Shown here one piece after another: positions 25,711 to 33,857 of a stretch of DNA of 50,591 nucleotides. The DNA is from DASPKT01 sp035626475 (GTDB lineage Bacteria > Pseudomonadota > Alphaproteobacteria > Azospirillales > Azospirillaceae): the NCBI GenBank assembly GCA_035626475.1, contig DASPNP010000039.1, forward strand, positions 1-50,591, written 5' to 3'. The notes under the pieces are model-generated. The model had not been told where the DNA came from. It was given only the letters and a program-made list of their open reading frames with translations, and ran no database searches. Position 1 is the first letter of the stretch; each line of letters begins with the position of its first letter. The translations under genes were made by a program, and so were the position numbers.

Positions 25711-25853
25711 CCCGTCATCCCCGCGGAGGCGGGGACCCAGGTGACGAGCGTGCTATCCGGGAGCCGGGGAGGCGCAAAGGGCGCCGCCGCGCCCCCTCTC
25801 CCCTGCTCTGACGCAAAGGGAATGCCTGGGTCCCCGCCTCCGCGGGGATAACG
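25711..25853. repeat. Family C element, copy 1, with perfect 23-bp inverted ends
   Basis: The arms at 25719-25741 and 25825-25847 are perfect 23-bp complements (beginning CCCCGCGGAGGCGGGGACCC). They enclose 83 bp, with CCCGTCAT... and ...GGGATAACG at the borders. It sits within the 327-bp putA/Lrp promoter gap, immediately ahead of the Lrp-type gene. Bases 25548-25710 of the gap are AT-rich and probably hold the putA promoter and regulator sites. Confidence 0.85.
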
Positions 25854-25874
25854 AAAAAAGGGATGTCCTGCGAA

Positions 25875-26375
25875 ATGACCGACCTCTCCAAGCTCGACCG
25901 CATCGACCTGAACATCCTGCGCATCCTGCAGGAGGACGGGCGGCTGGCGAACGTCGAGCTGGCGCGGCGGGTGAACCTGTCGCCCACCCCCTGCCTGGAG
26001 CGGGTGCGGCGGCTGGAGCGGGACGGCTTCATCCGGGGCTATGCGGCGCTGCTGGACCCGGGGCTGCTGGAGCGCGGCCTGATGGCGTTCATCGAGGTGC
26101 GGCTGGACCGCACGACCCCCGACGTCTTCCAGATCTTCGCCGACGCGGTGGCGCGGCTGGACGAAATCCAGGAGTGCCACATGGTGGCCGGCGGCTTCGA
26201 CTATCTGATCAAGGTGCGGGTCGCCGACATGGCCGCCTACCGCGCCTTCCTGGGCGACAAGCTCAGCTCCATCCAGGGTGTCAGCCAGACCCATACCTAC
26301 ATGGTGATGGAGGAGGTGAAGGCCACGCACGCCATCCCCGTCCCGCCCCCGATGGAGGCGGGACGCAAGCGTTAG
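25875..26375 (+). CDS. Lrp/AsnC family regulator (probable proline-utilisation regulator)
   Basis: The product has 166 residues. The N-terminal helix-turn-helix (LDRIDLNILRILQEDGRLAN, VELARRVNLSPTPCLERVRR) is followed by the RAM/AsnC ligand-binding domain (MAFIEVRLD, ECHMVAGGFDYLIKVRVADM). Divergence from putA is the classic PutR arrangement, in which the regulator activates putA in response to proline; this role is inferred from context. The ATG at 25863 is in frame but lies directly on the AAAGGG purine run, so 25875, 12 nt from it, is preferred. A family C inverted repeat lies immediately upstream. Confidence 0.9.
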   Translation: MTDLSKLDRIDLNILRILQEDGRLANVELARRVNLSPTPCLERVRRLERDGFIRGYAALLDPGLLERGLMAFIEVRLDRTTPDVFQIFADAVARLDEIQECHMVAGGFDYLIKVRVADMAAYRAFLGDKLSSIQGVSQTHTYMVMEEVKATHAIPVPPPMEAGRKR

Positions 26376-26423
26376 CATCCTTGTGAACCGAGTGTGCCGC
26401 TCTCCCCGGCCGGTCCCCCCTCA

Positions 26424-26585
26424 ACCGTCATCCCGGCGAAGGCCGGGACCCAGGGGTTGCAGCGGGATACGCCCGATGCAGCACCTGTACGATCCCGGTT
26501 TTGCTATCGAATGCATGCTCGAGCGCGCTTCATGGACCGCTCATTGCTGCAACCCCTGGGCCCCGGCCTTCGCCGGGGTGACGGG
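26424..26585. repeat. Family C element, copy 2
   Basis: The left arm at 26426-26463 (CGTCATCCCGGCGAAGGCCG...) and right arm at 26546-26583 (GCTGCAACCCCTGGG...CGGGGTGACG) are complementary over most of their length. The interior (26464-26545) is unlike copy 1 but closely matches copy 3 in inverse orientation. It lies in the 254-bp gap between two convergent genes and holds no coding signal. Confidence 0.85.
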
Positions 26586-26629
26586 TTGGGGGATCAGCGC
26601 TTCTCGCCCGGTAGCGCAGCCCCGTCAGC

Positions 26630-27217
26630 TCACGCCACCGCGTAGGCGGCGGCCTGGGCGGTGCTGCGGCGGCGGATGATGGCGGCGATGGCGAGGGAGG
26701 CGGCGATCCAGGTGGTGAGGTCGCCGATGGCGTACATCAGCGGGTAGGCCCAGGGCGCGTGGAACCAGACCGGTTCCGACAGGCGCGCCAGGGCGGGCAC
26801 CAGCCCCAGCAGCGACACGAAGGCCACGCGGGCGCCGAACCCGTCCAGCCGCGCCATCGACAGCAGCAGGGCGGCGACCAGCGATCCGGCGAAGTACAGC
26901 AGGAAGCCCATGCCGAAGACGCGCGGCGAGACGGGGTTCACGCCCTCCTTGCGGAACTGCACCATCATGAGCGGCCCGGCCCGGTGCTGCTCCAGCACCT
27001 GCTCCTCGGAGACCTGGCCCTGGTCCTCGGGGATCGGCGGGTAGAGATAGGTGCCGGTCTCCGGCAGCTCCGCCTTGGCCGCGGCGTAGACGGCGCTGTC
27101 CATGCTCGTCGATCTTGTGGCGATAGCGATGCTGGGCAGCATGGCGAAATAGACGGCGCCCCAGATGAAGCTCGCCACGGCGCCCGCCAGCGCGGCAAGC
27201 ACGATGCGACCGGTCAT
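26630..27217 (-). CDS. Hypothetical membrane protein, 195 residues
   Basis: I do not recognise the family. An N-terminal helix (RIVLAALAGAVASFIWGAVY) is followed by an extended polar region (about 36-98) with SMDSAVYAAAKAELPETGTY. Three more hydrophobic segments follow (GFLLYFAGSLVAALLLSMA, VAFVSLLGLVPALARL, LTTWIAASLAIAAIIRRR). The layout suggests one large external loop between helix 1 and helices 2-4. The start follows AGGGGGTGGG. It lies 33 bp downstream of a GT-B-type transferase on the same strand. Confidence 0.75.
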   Translation of the reverse strand: MTGRIVLAALAGAVASFIWGAVYFAMLPSIAIATRSTSMDSAVYAAAKAELPETGTYLYPPIPEDQGQVSEEQVLEQHRAGPLMMVQFRKEGVNPVSPRVFGMGFLLYFAGSLVAALLLSMARLDGFGARVAFVSLLGLVPALARLSEPVWFHAPWAYPLMYAIGDLTTWIAASLAIAAIIRRRSTAQAAAYAVA

Positions 27218-27250
27218 GACCCACCCCCTGAACTATTCTTTCGGGGTAGC

Positions 27251-28393
27251 CTATGCCGGTTCGCGCATCCGGGCAACCTGCCGTAGCAGGAAGCCCGCCA
27301 GGGCATCCACCGTGTCGGGGACGGTGGTCTCCATGTCGAAGGTCTCGGCCACCGCCGCCCGCTGCAGCGGCAGATGCGCGGGCTGCTCGGCGAAGGCGGC
27401 GGCCAGCCCCTCCTCCAGCCGGTCGATGTCGCCCAGCACCGGCCCCAGCGTCCAGAATTTGTAGCGCGGGTTGCCGCGCCAGTCGGCGCCGTGCGAATCC
27501 AGGAACAGGCAGGGGCGCGGCTCCACCAGGAACTCGTAAACCTGGCTGCTGACATCGCCCATGTAGAGGTCGGCGCCCATGGTGTAGGTCATGTCGACGG
27601 ACGCCTCGCTGCCCAGATCGATGCGGATGTGCGGCAGCCCCTGCCAGCGCTCGAACTCCCGGTATCTGGCGAGCGTCGGCGGGTCGAACAGCCTGATATG
27701 CGGCGCCAGCACCAGGTTGTAGCGGTCCTGCTCCGCGAACCAGTCCAGCACCCGCGTCCCCCACTCGGGCCAGGAGGACAGGCTCGGTCGGAAATGCGGG
27801 TTGTACAGCACCGTCGGACGGCCATTGTCGAACAGCGGCGCCCGGGCCTTCGCCATGCGGCGCACGATGTCGAACTTGGCATAGGCGCCGACCGTGTAGC
27901 GGCCGGGCGTGACATGGCCCAGCTCCAGCAGCCACTTCGCCGTCTTCGGCCCCGGCACCAGCGCGTAGTCGAACTCCCGGATGCGCCGGTCCACCGCCGT
28001 GGCGCGGTCGCCGGCGCCGTGGGCGGTGTGGACGAACAGCGGCCGTGCCACGCCGAAATGCTTCATCAGCAGGCTGGTCTTCTCGGTCACGACCAGCGCG
28101 TCATACTCGTCGAAGAGCGCCAGATTGTTGAGCAGCGTCGGCAGCTTGGGCGGCACCACCGCCTTGTGGACCGCCCGGTAGAGCCGCACCGGCAGCGGCA
28201 GCCGCAGCCGCCGGTAGGTCACCTTCGCCCCGGGATAGAGCGGCTCCAGCGCCTGGATGTAGGCGATGTGCGCCTTGGTCGGCGCGAGGATGTGCACCTC
28301 GATCTCCGGATGCCGGATCGACAGCTCGAAGGCGAAGGGGAGGCTGTGCAGGATCTGGTGGTACTGGGCGTTGTAGAAGAAGGCGACCTTCAT
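27251..28393 (-). CDS. GT-B-fold transferase resembling CDP-glycerol glycerophosphotransferases
   Basis: The product has 380 residues. The N-terminal Rossmann-like half starts MKVAFFYNAQYHQILHSLPF. The C-terminal half has PTVLYNPHFRPSLSSWPEWG, YNLVLAPHIRLFDPP and MGADLYMGDVSSQVYEFLVE. The last motif corresponds to the D-x-S-S nucleotide-binding segment of the TagB/TagF family. The substrate is unknown. A polyol-phosphate or sugar-phosphate transfer to an envelope glycan is possible but inferred. The ATG at 28393 has GGGAGG upstream. An in-frame extension to 28567 lacks family features. Confidence 0.75.
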   Translation of the reverse strand: MKVAFFYNAQYHQILHSLPFAFELSIRHPEIEVHILAPTKAHIAYIQALEPLYPGAKVTYRRLRLPLPVRLYRAVHKAVVPPKLPTLLNNLALFDEYDALVVTEKTSLLMKHFGVARPLFVHTAHGAGDRATAVDRRIREFDYALVPGPKTAKWLLELGHVTPGRYTVGAYAKFDIVRRMAKARAPLFDNGRPTVLYNPHFRPSLSSWPEWGTRVLDWFAEQDRYNLVLAPHIRLFDPPTLARYREFERWQGLPHIRIDLGSEASVDMTYTMGADLYMGDVSSQVYEFLVEPRPCLFLDSHGADWRGNPRYKFWTLGPVLGDIDRLEEGLAAAFAEQPAHLPLQRAAVAETFDMETTVPDTVDALAGFLLRQVARMREPA

Positions 28394-28473
28394 GTCGGCC
28401 TCCCGGTCTGCTGCGGTCTCGCCGCCGGGGAATAGTCCCGCAGGGTCCGCCGCGCAACCGCGCAGGCGGCGCA

Positions 28474-29685
28474 TCAGCCCCGCAGCCGGCGCGCCACCCC
28501 GTCGGCCGCCACCACGGCGGACCCGAAGCAGCCCTGCAGCAGATATCCGCCCGTCGGCGCCTCCCAATCCAGCATCTCGCCGCAGGCGAAGATTCCGGGC
28601 AGGCGGCGGATCATCAGCCCCTCGTCCAACTCATCGAGGCGGATGCCGCCGGCGCTGGAGATGGCGCGATCCAGCCCGCGCATACCGGTGAGCGGCAGGG
28701 GCAGGCGCTTCACCGAAGCCGCGAGACTGGCGGGATGTCCCAGATCGGCGGGCGCCAGTTCGCGCAGCAGCGCCAGCACGGGGGCTGCCAGCGACAGCGC
28801 CTTGCGCAGCCGGTTGGCGAGGCTTTCCGAGGCGGAGACCCTGGACAGGCGGCGGGCGATCTCCGCCTCCGCCAGATCGGGGCGCAGGTCGAGCAGCGGC
28901 ACCGCCCTACCCTCGCGCTCGACGGCGTCGCGCAAGGGTGCGCTCAGGGCGTAGAGCGGCCCGCCCTCCAGCCCGGTGCGGGTCACCACCATCTCGCCGC
29001 GGGCCGTGCGCCCGTCGAAGCTCAGCGCGATGCGCTTCAGCGGCTGGCCCTCCGCGCGCTCCAGGAAGCCCGGCGACCAGGCGATATCGAAGCCGCTGTT
29101 GCTGGGCCGGAACGGCGCCAGCCCGACCCCGCGCGCCTCCAGGATCGCCGCCCAGCCGCCGTCGGAGCCGAGCCGCGGCCAGCTCGCCCCGCCGAGCGCC
29201 AGCAGAGTCGCGTCGGGCCGGACGGCGACTTGGCCGCCGGGCGTGTCGAAGGCGAGCGCGCCGTCGTCACCGATGCCGGTCCAGCGGTGGCGGGTGCGGA
29301 TCGCCACCCCCTGCCCTTCAAGCCGCCGCAGCCAGGCGCGCAGCAGGACCGAGGCCTTCATGACGGTGGGAAAGACCCGGCCGGAGCTGCCGACGAAGGT
29401 CTCGACGCCCAGCCCGTGCGCCCAGTCCCGCAGCCCCTGCGCCGACAGGGCCGCCAGCCAGCGCTCCGCGTGCGGCCGGGCCTCGCCGTAGCGCGTGACG
29501 AAGGCCTCAGGGGGCTCGGCATGGGTGAGGTTCAGGCCGGAGAGCCCGGCCATCAGGAACTTGCGCCCGACCGACGGCATCGCGTCGTACACGGTCACGG
29601 CATGGCCCAGGGCGGACAGGCGCTCCGCCGCCATCAGCCCCGAGGGTCCGCCACCGATGACCGCTATGGATTTGCGCTCGCTCAT
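28474..29685 (-). CDS. TIGR03862-type flavoprotein (HI0933-like NAD(P)/FAD-dependent oxidoreductase)
   Basis: The product has 403 residues. The FAD-binding motif is at the N-terminus (IAVIGGGPSGLMAAERLSAL). GRKFLMAGLSGLNLTHAEP, LALGGASWPRLGSDG and a C-terminal EMLDWEAPTGGYLLQGCFGS match the TIGR03862 subgroup of the HI0933 family. Related proteins have been linked to RNA modification or redox chemistry, but this subgroup has no firm assignment. The start ATG at 29685 has a weak ribosome site. It is followed 80 bp later by the GT-B transferase on the same strand. Confidence 0.88.
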   Translation of the reverse strand: MSERKSIAVIGGGPSGLMAAERLSALGHAVTVYDAMPSVGRKFLMAGLSGLNLTHAEPPEAFVTRYGEARPHAERWLAALSAQGLRDWAHGLGVETFVGSSGRVFPTVMKASVLLRAWLRRLEGQGVAIRTRHRWTGIGDDGALAFDTPGGQVAVRPDATLLALGGASWPRLGSDGGWAAILEARGVGLAPFRPSNSGFDIAWSPGFLERAEGQPLKRIALSFDGRTARGEMVVTRTGLEGGPLYALSAPLRDAVEREGRAVPLLDLRPDLAEAEIARRLSRVSASESLANRLRKALSLAAPVLALLRELAPADLGHPASLAASVKRLPLPLTGMRGLDRAISSAGGIRLDELDEGLMIRRLPGIFACGEMLDWEAPTGGYLLQGCFGSAVVAADGVARRLRG

Positions 29686-29775
29686 GGCCGGTCAGATGGC
29701 GCGGAAGCGGGGGCGCTGGCAAGGGCGGGGTGAGGCAGGGCAGCGTTGTGGGCGCGGCTGTCGCGGCTTCCTCAC

Positions 29776-29990
29776 CCGTGATCCCGACGAAAGTCGGGAC
29801 CCAGGGATTGCAGCCATGTGGGGGCGATGAAGCGCGCCCGTAGGTCGCATGGAGCGAAGCGCAATGCGACGCCTCGCTGGAGATGTCGCATTACGGCTTC
29901 GCCTCCATGCAACCTACGAACCAGACGGATGCTGCATCGACCGCATCCCGCTGCAACCCCTGGGCCCCGGCCTGCGCCGGGGTGACGGTT
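29776..29990. repeat. Family C element, copy 3, interrupted by a family B element
   Basis: The left arm 29777-29815 (GTGATCCCGACGAAAGTCGG...) pairs with the right arm 29950-29988 (GCTGCAACCCCTGGG...GGGGTGACGG). Read in reverse, the interior flanks match copy 2 at 26464-26545 (GATGCAGC..., CGCGCTTCAT...), but the centre is occupied by a family B hairpin (29837-29918). It lies in the 401-bp gap 29686-30086, in which I see no gene. Confidence 0.8.
29837..29918. repeat. Family B element, copy 2, nested in a family C element
   Basis: It starts CCCGTAGGTCGCATGGAGCG and ends CCTCCATGCAACCTACG, with GCAATGCGAC / GTCGCATTACG inner arms. It is shorter than the other two copies and sits in the centre of the family C copy. 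Confidence 0.8.
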
Positions 29991-30032
29991 GAGAGAGGAA
30001 ATGCCGGCCTGCCCCTCCCCTTCCCGAACAAC

Positions 30033-30071
30033 AAAAAGCCCGCCGCCCGGCATCCCGGGCGGCGGGCTTTC
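30033..30071 (-). terminator. Intrinsic terminator after the short chemoreceptor-tip gene
   Basis: A perfect 16-bp stem (AAAGCCCGCCGCCCGG / CCGGGCGGCGGGCTTT, loop CATC) is followed on the minus strand by a run of T residues. It lies 16 bp beyond the stop codon. Confidence 0.88.
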
Positions 30072-30086
30072 CGCAGGGTACGCGGA

Positions 30087-30443
30087 TCAGGCGGCGGCGC
30101 TGGTGGCGCGCTCGACCAGCTGGCCCAGATGCTGGGTGCGCTTGGTCAGGCTCTGCAGCACCGAGGAGATCTCGGCGGTGGCGGCGGCGGTCTGGCCGGA
30201 GAGGTTCTTCACCTCGCCCGCGACGACCGCGAAGCCCTTGCCCGCCTCACCGGCGCGCGCGGCCTCGATGGTGGCGTTCAGGGCCAGCAGGTTGGTCTGC
30301 TTGGCGATGGCGTCGATCTGCTGGGCGACGGTGCCGACCTTCTCGATCTCGGCGCGCAGGCCCTCGAGCTCGCGCCCGATCTCCTGGAGCGCGGAAGACA
30401 GGTCGGTCTTGGAAACGGGGGCGGAGGCGGAGCCGTAGTTCAT
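30087..30443 (-). CDS. Stand-alone chemoreceptor signalling-tip protein (mini-MCP)
   Basis: The product has 118 residues. It carries only the highly conserved hairpin tip of methyl-accepting chemotaxis proteins: IDAIAKQTNLLALNATIEAA, RAGEAGKGFAVVAGEVKNLS and TAAATAEI, the surface that contacts CheA and CheW. A short predicted coiled-coil segment flanks it. There is no membrane segment, HAMP or sensor domain. It is a self-contained gene with its own strong terminator, not an obvious truncation. GTG at 30452 is an alternative start; neither start has a strong ribosome site. It could modulate receptor arrays or be a receptor relic. Confidence 0.8.
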   Translation of the reverse strand: MNYGSASAPVSKTDLSSALQEIGRELEGLRAEIEKVGTVAQQIDAIAKQTNLLALNATIEAARAGEAGKGFAVVAGEVKNLSGQTAAATAEISSVLQSLTKRTQHLGQLVERATSAAA

Positions 30444-30555
30444 GGAGGACACCCGAGGTTTGGAGTTTGACCCGATCGCGCTTCTAGAGGCGGCGAATGG
30501 CGGTTTTCATACCACATTCGAACGCGCTCCGGATGGGGCAAAATGCGGCGGATCG

Positions 30556-30795
30556 ATCCCTCTCCCCTTGAGGGAGAGGGATGGGCCCCGCGCCGAAGGC
30601 GTGGGAGGGTGAGGGGTGGACCAGCCGCAGGCTGGGCCTTCTCAACAGGTGATCCTGGGCCAGCGGGCGAGAACGTCGGGCTGTCGCCCGCCGACCCCTC
30701 ATCCTCCCCAAGCAGGCTTGGGGCCCCATCCTTCTCCCGCAAGGGGAGAAGGATGGGAAGGCGCACCTCCCTCTCCCTCAAGGGGCGAGGGAGTT
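30556..30795. repeat. Family D element, copy 2 (inverse of copy 1)
   Basis: It contains ATCCCTCTCCCCTTGAGGGA (30556 region), GCCGAAGGCGTGGGAGGGTG, the ACCCCTCATCCTCCCCAAGC segment and a CCATCCTTCTCCCGCAAGGG hairpin, mirroring positions 1-203. An outer CTCCCTC / GAGGGAG hairpin is added at the right end next to serA. It fills most of the 346-bp gap 30453-30798; the remainder may contain the mini-MCP promoter. Confidence 0.85.
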
Positions 30796-30798
30796 TTG

Positions 30799-32376
30799 TC
30801 AGAACCCCAGCGCCTTCACCCGTACGACGCTGGGCAGGGCCTGGATGCGGTCCAGCAGGTCCTGGCCGACCTTCTGGTCCACCGAGACCAGCGCGATGGC
30901 CTGCTCCCCCGGGGCGGTGCGGCCCAGGTGGAAGGTGGCGATGTTCACGCCGGCGTCGCCGAGCGCGGTGCCCAGCTTGCCGATGAAGCCCGGCTTGTCC
31001 TCGTTGCGGATGAACAGCATGTGGTCGCTGACCTCCGCCTCGATCGGCACCTCCTCGATCTGCACCAGGCGCGGCTTCTCGCCGCCGAACAGCGTGCCGG
31101 CGACGGACCGCGTGCGGGCGTCGGTGGTGACGATGACGCGGATCAGGGTCTGGTAGTCGCTGGCGTCCTGGCGCTTGGTCTCGCTGATCTTGATGTCGCG
31201 CTCGCGGGCGATGACCGGCGCGTTGACCATGTTCACCGACTCCATGAGCGGCGACAGCAGGCCCTTCAGCACGATGGCGGTCAGCGGCCGCGTGTTCAGC
31301 TCGGCGACCTGGCCCTCATACTCCACCGTGACCGCCTTCAGGCCGGTCTCGGTGATCTGGCCGGCGAAACCGCCGAGCTGCTCGGCCAGCTGCATGTAGG
31401 GCTTCAGCTTCGGCGCGTCCTCGGCCGAGACCGACGGCATGTTCAGCGCGTTCACCACGGCGCCGGTCACCAGGAAGTCCGACATCTGCTCAGCCACCTG
31501 CAGCGCCACGTTCTCCTGCGCTTCCGTGGTGGAGGCGCCCAGGTGCGGCGTGACGATGACCTTGTCGTTGCCGAACAGGATGTTCTCCTTGGCCGGCTCC
31601 TCGGCGAAGACGTCCAGCGCCGCGCCCGCCACATGGCCGCTGTCCAGCGCCGCCTTCAGATCCTCCTCGACGATCAGGCCGCCGCGGGCGCAGTTGATGA
31701 TGCGCACGCCCTTCTTGGTCTTGGCGAGATTGTCCGCGTTCAGGATGTTGCGGGTCTGCTCCGTCATCGGCGTGTGCAGGGTGATGAAGTCGGCGCGGCG
31801 CAGCAGCTCGTCGAGCTCCACCTTCTCGATGCCCATGTCCTGGGCGCGCTCGGCCGAGAGGAACGGGTCGAAGGCGACGACGCGCATCTTCAGCCCCACC
31901 GCGCGGTCGGCGACGATCGAGCCGATGTTGCCGCAGCCGATGATGCCCAGCGTCTTGCCGTACAGCTCGACGCCCATGAAGCGGTTCTTCTCCCACTTGC
32001 CGGCATGGGTGGAGGCGTTGGCGGCCGGGATCTCGCGGGCCAGCGCGAACATCATGGCGATGGCGTGCTCGGCCGTGGTGATGGAGTTGCCGAAGGGCGT
32101 GTTCATCACGACGACGCCGCTGGCCGTGGCGGCGGGCACGTCGACATTGTCGACGCCGATGCCGGCGCGGCCGACCACCTTCAGGTTGGTGGCGGCGGCC
32201 AGGATGTCCTTGGTGACCTTGGTCGCCGAGCGGATGGCGAGGCCGTCATATTCGCCGATGATGGCCTTCAGCTCGTCCGGCTTCAGGCCGGTCTTCACGT
32301 CGACCTCGACGCCGCGCTCGCGGAAGATCTCGACGGCGCGGGGGCTCAGGCTGTCGGAAATGAGGACCTTGGGCAT
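30799..32376 (-). CDS. serA: D-3-phosphoglycerate dehydrogenase
   Basis: The enzyme oxidises 3-phosphoglycerate as the first step of serine synthesis. The 525-residue length matches the long form with an intervening domain and a C-terminal ACT domain. Motifs: VGRAGIGVDNVDVPAATASG, NAD-binding GIIGCGNIGSIVADRA, catalytic Arg in NCARGG, Glu in DVFAEEP, His in VTPHLGAST. The ACT segment (NEDKPGFIGKLGTALGDAGV) may give serine feedback. The gene lies downstream of serC on the same strand, so the two form a serine operon interrupted by a family B repeat. Confidence 0.97.
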   Translation of the reverse strand: MPKVLISDSLSPRAVEIFRERGVEVDVKTGLKPDELKAIIGEYDGLAIRSATKVTKDILAAATNLKVVGRAGIGVDNVDVPAATASGVVVMNTPFGNSITTAEHAIAMMFALAREIPAANASTHAGKWEKNRFMGVELYGKTLGIIGCGNIGSIVADRAVGLKMRVVAFDPFLSAERAQDMGIEKVELDELLRRADFITLHTPMTEQTRNILNADNLAKTKKGVRIINCARGGLIVEEDLKAALDSGHVAGAALDVFAEEPAKENILFGNDKVIVTPHLGASTTEAQENVALQVAEQMSDFLVTGAVVNALNMPSVSAEDAPKLKPYMQLAEQLGGFAGQITETGLKAVTVEYEGQVAELNTRPLTAIVLKGLLSPLMESVNMVNAPVIARERDIKISETKRQDASDYQTLIRVIVTTDARTRSVAGTLFGGEKPRLVQIEEVPIEAEVSDHMLFIRNEDKPGFIGKLGTALGDAGVNIATFHLGRTAPGEQAIALVSVDQKVGQDLLDRIQALPSVVRVKALGF

Positions 32377-32436
32377 GGGGATGTCTTTCGTCTTGGGGCG
32401 GCCATGGGATCAAGGCCCGGCGCCGATGTCGGGGAG

Positions 32437-32521
32437 CCCGTAGGTCGCATGGAGGCGGAGCCGCAATGCGACATGCCACGCGGGGAACGTCGCATTGCGC
32501 TCTGCTCCATGCGACCTACGG
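32437..32521. repeat. Family B element, copy 3, between serC and serA
   Basis: It starts CCCGTAGGTCGCATGGAGGC and ends CTCCATGCGACCTACGG. It lies in the 162-bp gap between serC and serA, where a hairpin could lower or decouple serA expression. Confidence 0.85.
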
Positions 32522-32538
32522 AGATGGCAATGCTTGGC

Positions 32539-33717
32539 TCAGGCGGCCTTGGCGAGGTCGCCGCGGACGGAGGCGTAGGCCCAGTCGATCCAGGGCAGCA
32601 GCGCCCGGATGTCCGCGTTCTCCACCGTGGCGCCGCCCCATATGCGCAGGCCCGGGGGCGCGTCGCGGTAGGCGCCGGCGTCGAGCGCCGCCCCTTCCTT
32701 CTCCAGGAGAGACGCCACCTTCTTGGCGATCTCGCCCTGGGCCTCCGCCGACTGCTGGGCGAACCAGGGGTCGACGAACTTCAGGCAGATGGAGGTGCAG
32801 GAGCGGGTGGCGGGCTCGTCGGCCAGGAAGGCGACGGTGTCGCTCCGGGATACCCAGTCGGCGACGGCCTTCAGGTTGGACTCCGAGCGCGCGATCAGCG
32901 CCTTCAGCCCGCCGACGCTTTCGGCCCATTTCAGCCCGTCGATGGCGTCCTCGACGGCGATCATGGAGGGCGTGTTGATGGTCTCGCCCTTGAAGATGCC
33001 TTCGACGATCTTGCCGTCCTTGGTCATGCGGAAGATCTTGGGCAGCGGCCAGGCCGGCTTGTAGCTCTCCAGCCGCGCCACGGCGCGGGGGCTCAGGACC
33101 AGCATGCCGTGCGCGCCCTCGCCGCCCAGCACCTTCTGCCAGGACCAAGTGACGACGTCGAGCTTGTCCCAGGGCAGGTCCATGGCGAAGGCGGCCGAGG
33201 TCGCGTCGCAGATGGTCAGTCCCTGGCGGTCGGAGGATATCCAGTCGCCGTCCGGCACGCGCACGCCGGAGGTGGTGCCGTTCCAGGTGAAGACGACGTC
33301 GTTATTGAAGTCCACCTGCGAGAGGTCCGGCAGCTTGCCGTAGGGGGCGACCATCTGGCGGACGTTCGGCAGCTTCAGCTGCTTGACCACGTCGGTGACC
33401 CAGTCCTTGCCGAAGGACTCCCAGGCCAGCATGTCGACGCCGCGCTCGCCCAGCAGGGACCAGAGCGCCATCTCCACCGCGCCGGTGTCGGAGGCGGGCA
33501 CGATGCCGATGCGGTAATCGTCGGGGATGCCCAAAATGCGGCGGCTGAGGTTGATCACCTCTTCGAGCTTCGCCTTGCCGGGCTTGGAGCGGTGGGAGCG
33601 GCCCGTGAGCGACCCTTTCAGGGCCTCGATCGTCCAGCCGGGACGCTTCGCACAGGGACCGGAAGAGAAATTCGGGTTCGCGGGCCGGCCCTCGGGCTTC
33701 GGCGGCGGTACTGTCAT
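32539..33717 (-). CDS. serC: Phosphoserine aminotransferase
   Basis: The PLP enzyme converts 3-phosphohydroxypyruvate to phosphoserine, the step after SerA. The 392-residue protein is of the alphaproteobacterial type, with FSSGPCAKRPGW near the N-terminus and GRSHRSKPGKAKLEEVI. TWNGTTSGVRVPDG and the PLP lysine in VTWSWQKVLGGEGAHG are clear. The start at 33717 has AAGGAAT upstream; the in-frame extension to 33777 is not conserved in character. It is followed by serA. Confidence 0.97.
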   Translation of the reverse strand: MTVPPPKPEGRPANPNFSSGPCAKRPGWTIEALKGSLTGRSHRSKPGKAKLEEVINLSRRILGIPDDYRIGIVPASDTGAVEMALWSLLGERGVDMLAWESFGKDWVTDVVKQLKLPNVRQMVAPYGKLPDLSQVDFNNDVVFTWNGTTSGVRVPDGDWISSDRQGLTICDATSAAFAMDLPWDKLDVVTWSWQKVLGGEGAHGMLVLSPRAVARLESYKPAWPLPKIFRMTKDGKIVEGIFKGETINTPSMIAVEDAIDGLKWAESVGGLKALIARSESNLKAVADWVSRSDTVAFLADEPATRSCTSICLKFVDPWFAQQSAEAQGEIAKKVASLLEKEGAALDAGAYRDAPPGLRIWGGATVENADIRALLPWIDWAYASVRGDLAKAA

Positions 33718-33857
33718 GATGCTATTCCTTGCAGAATAGTTGCGCCCCGTTGGGGGGGCGTGTCCCGCCGCGGACATTAGGGGGGTGGGACCGATCCGTC
33801 AACGAACCTGATCGGCACGGGACACAATGCCGCTCCGCGCGGGCCGAATGGGAAAGT

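Noticed and set aside
30616..33780. Plus-strand open frame of about 1050 codons opposite serA and serC
   Set aside because: It spans two real genes and an intergenic repeat on the other strand; the composition is typical of a mirror frame and no family motif is present.
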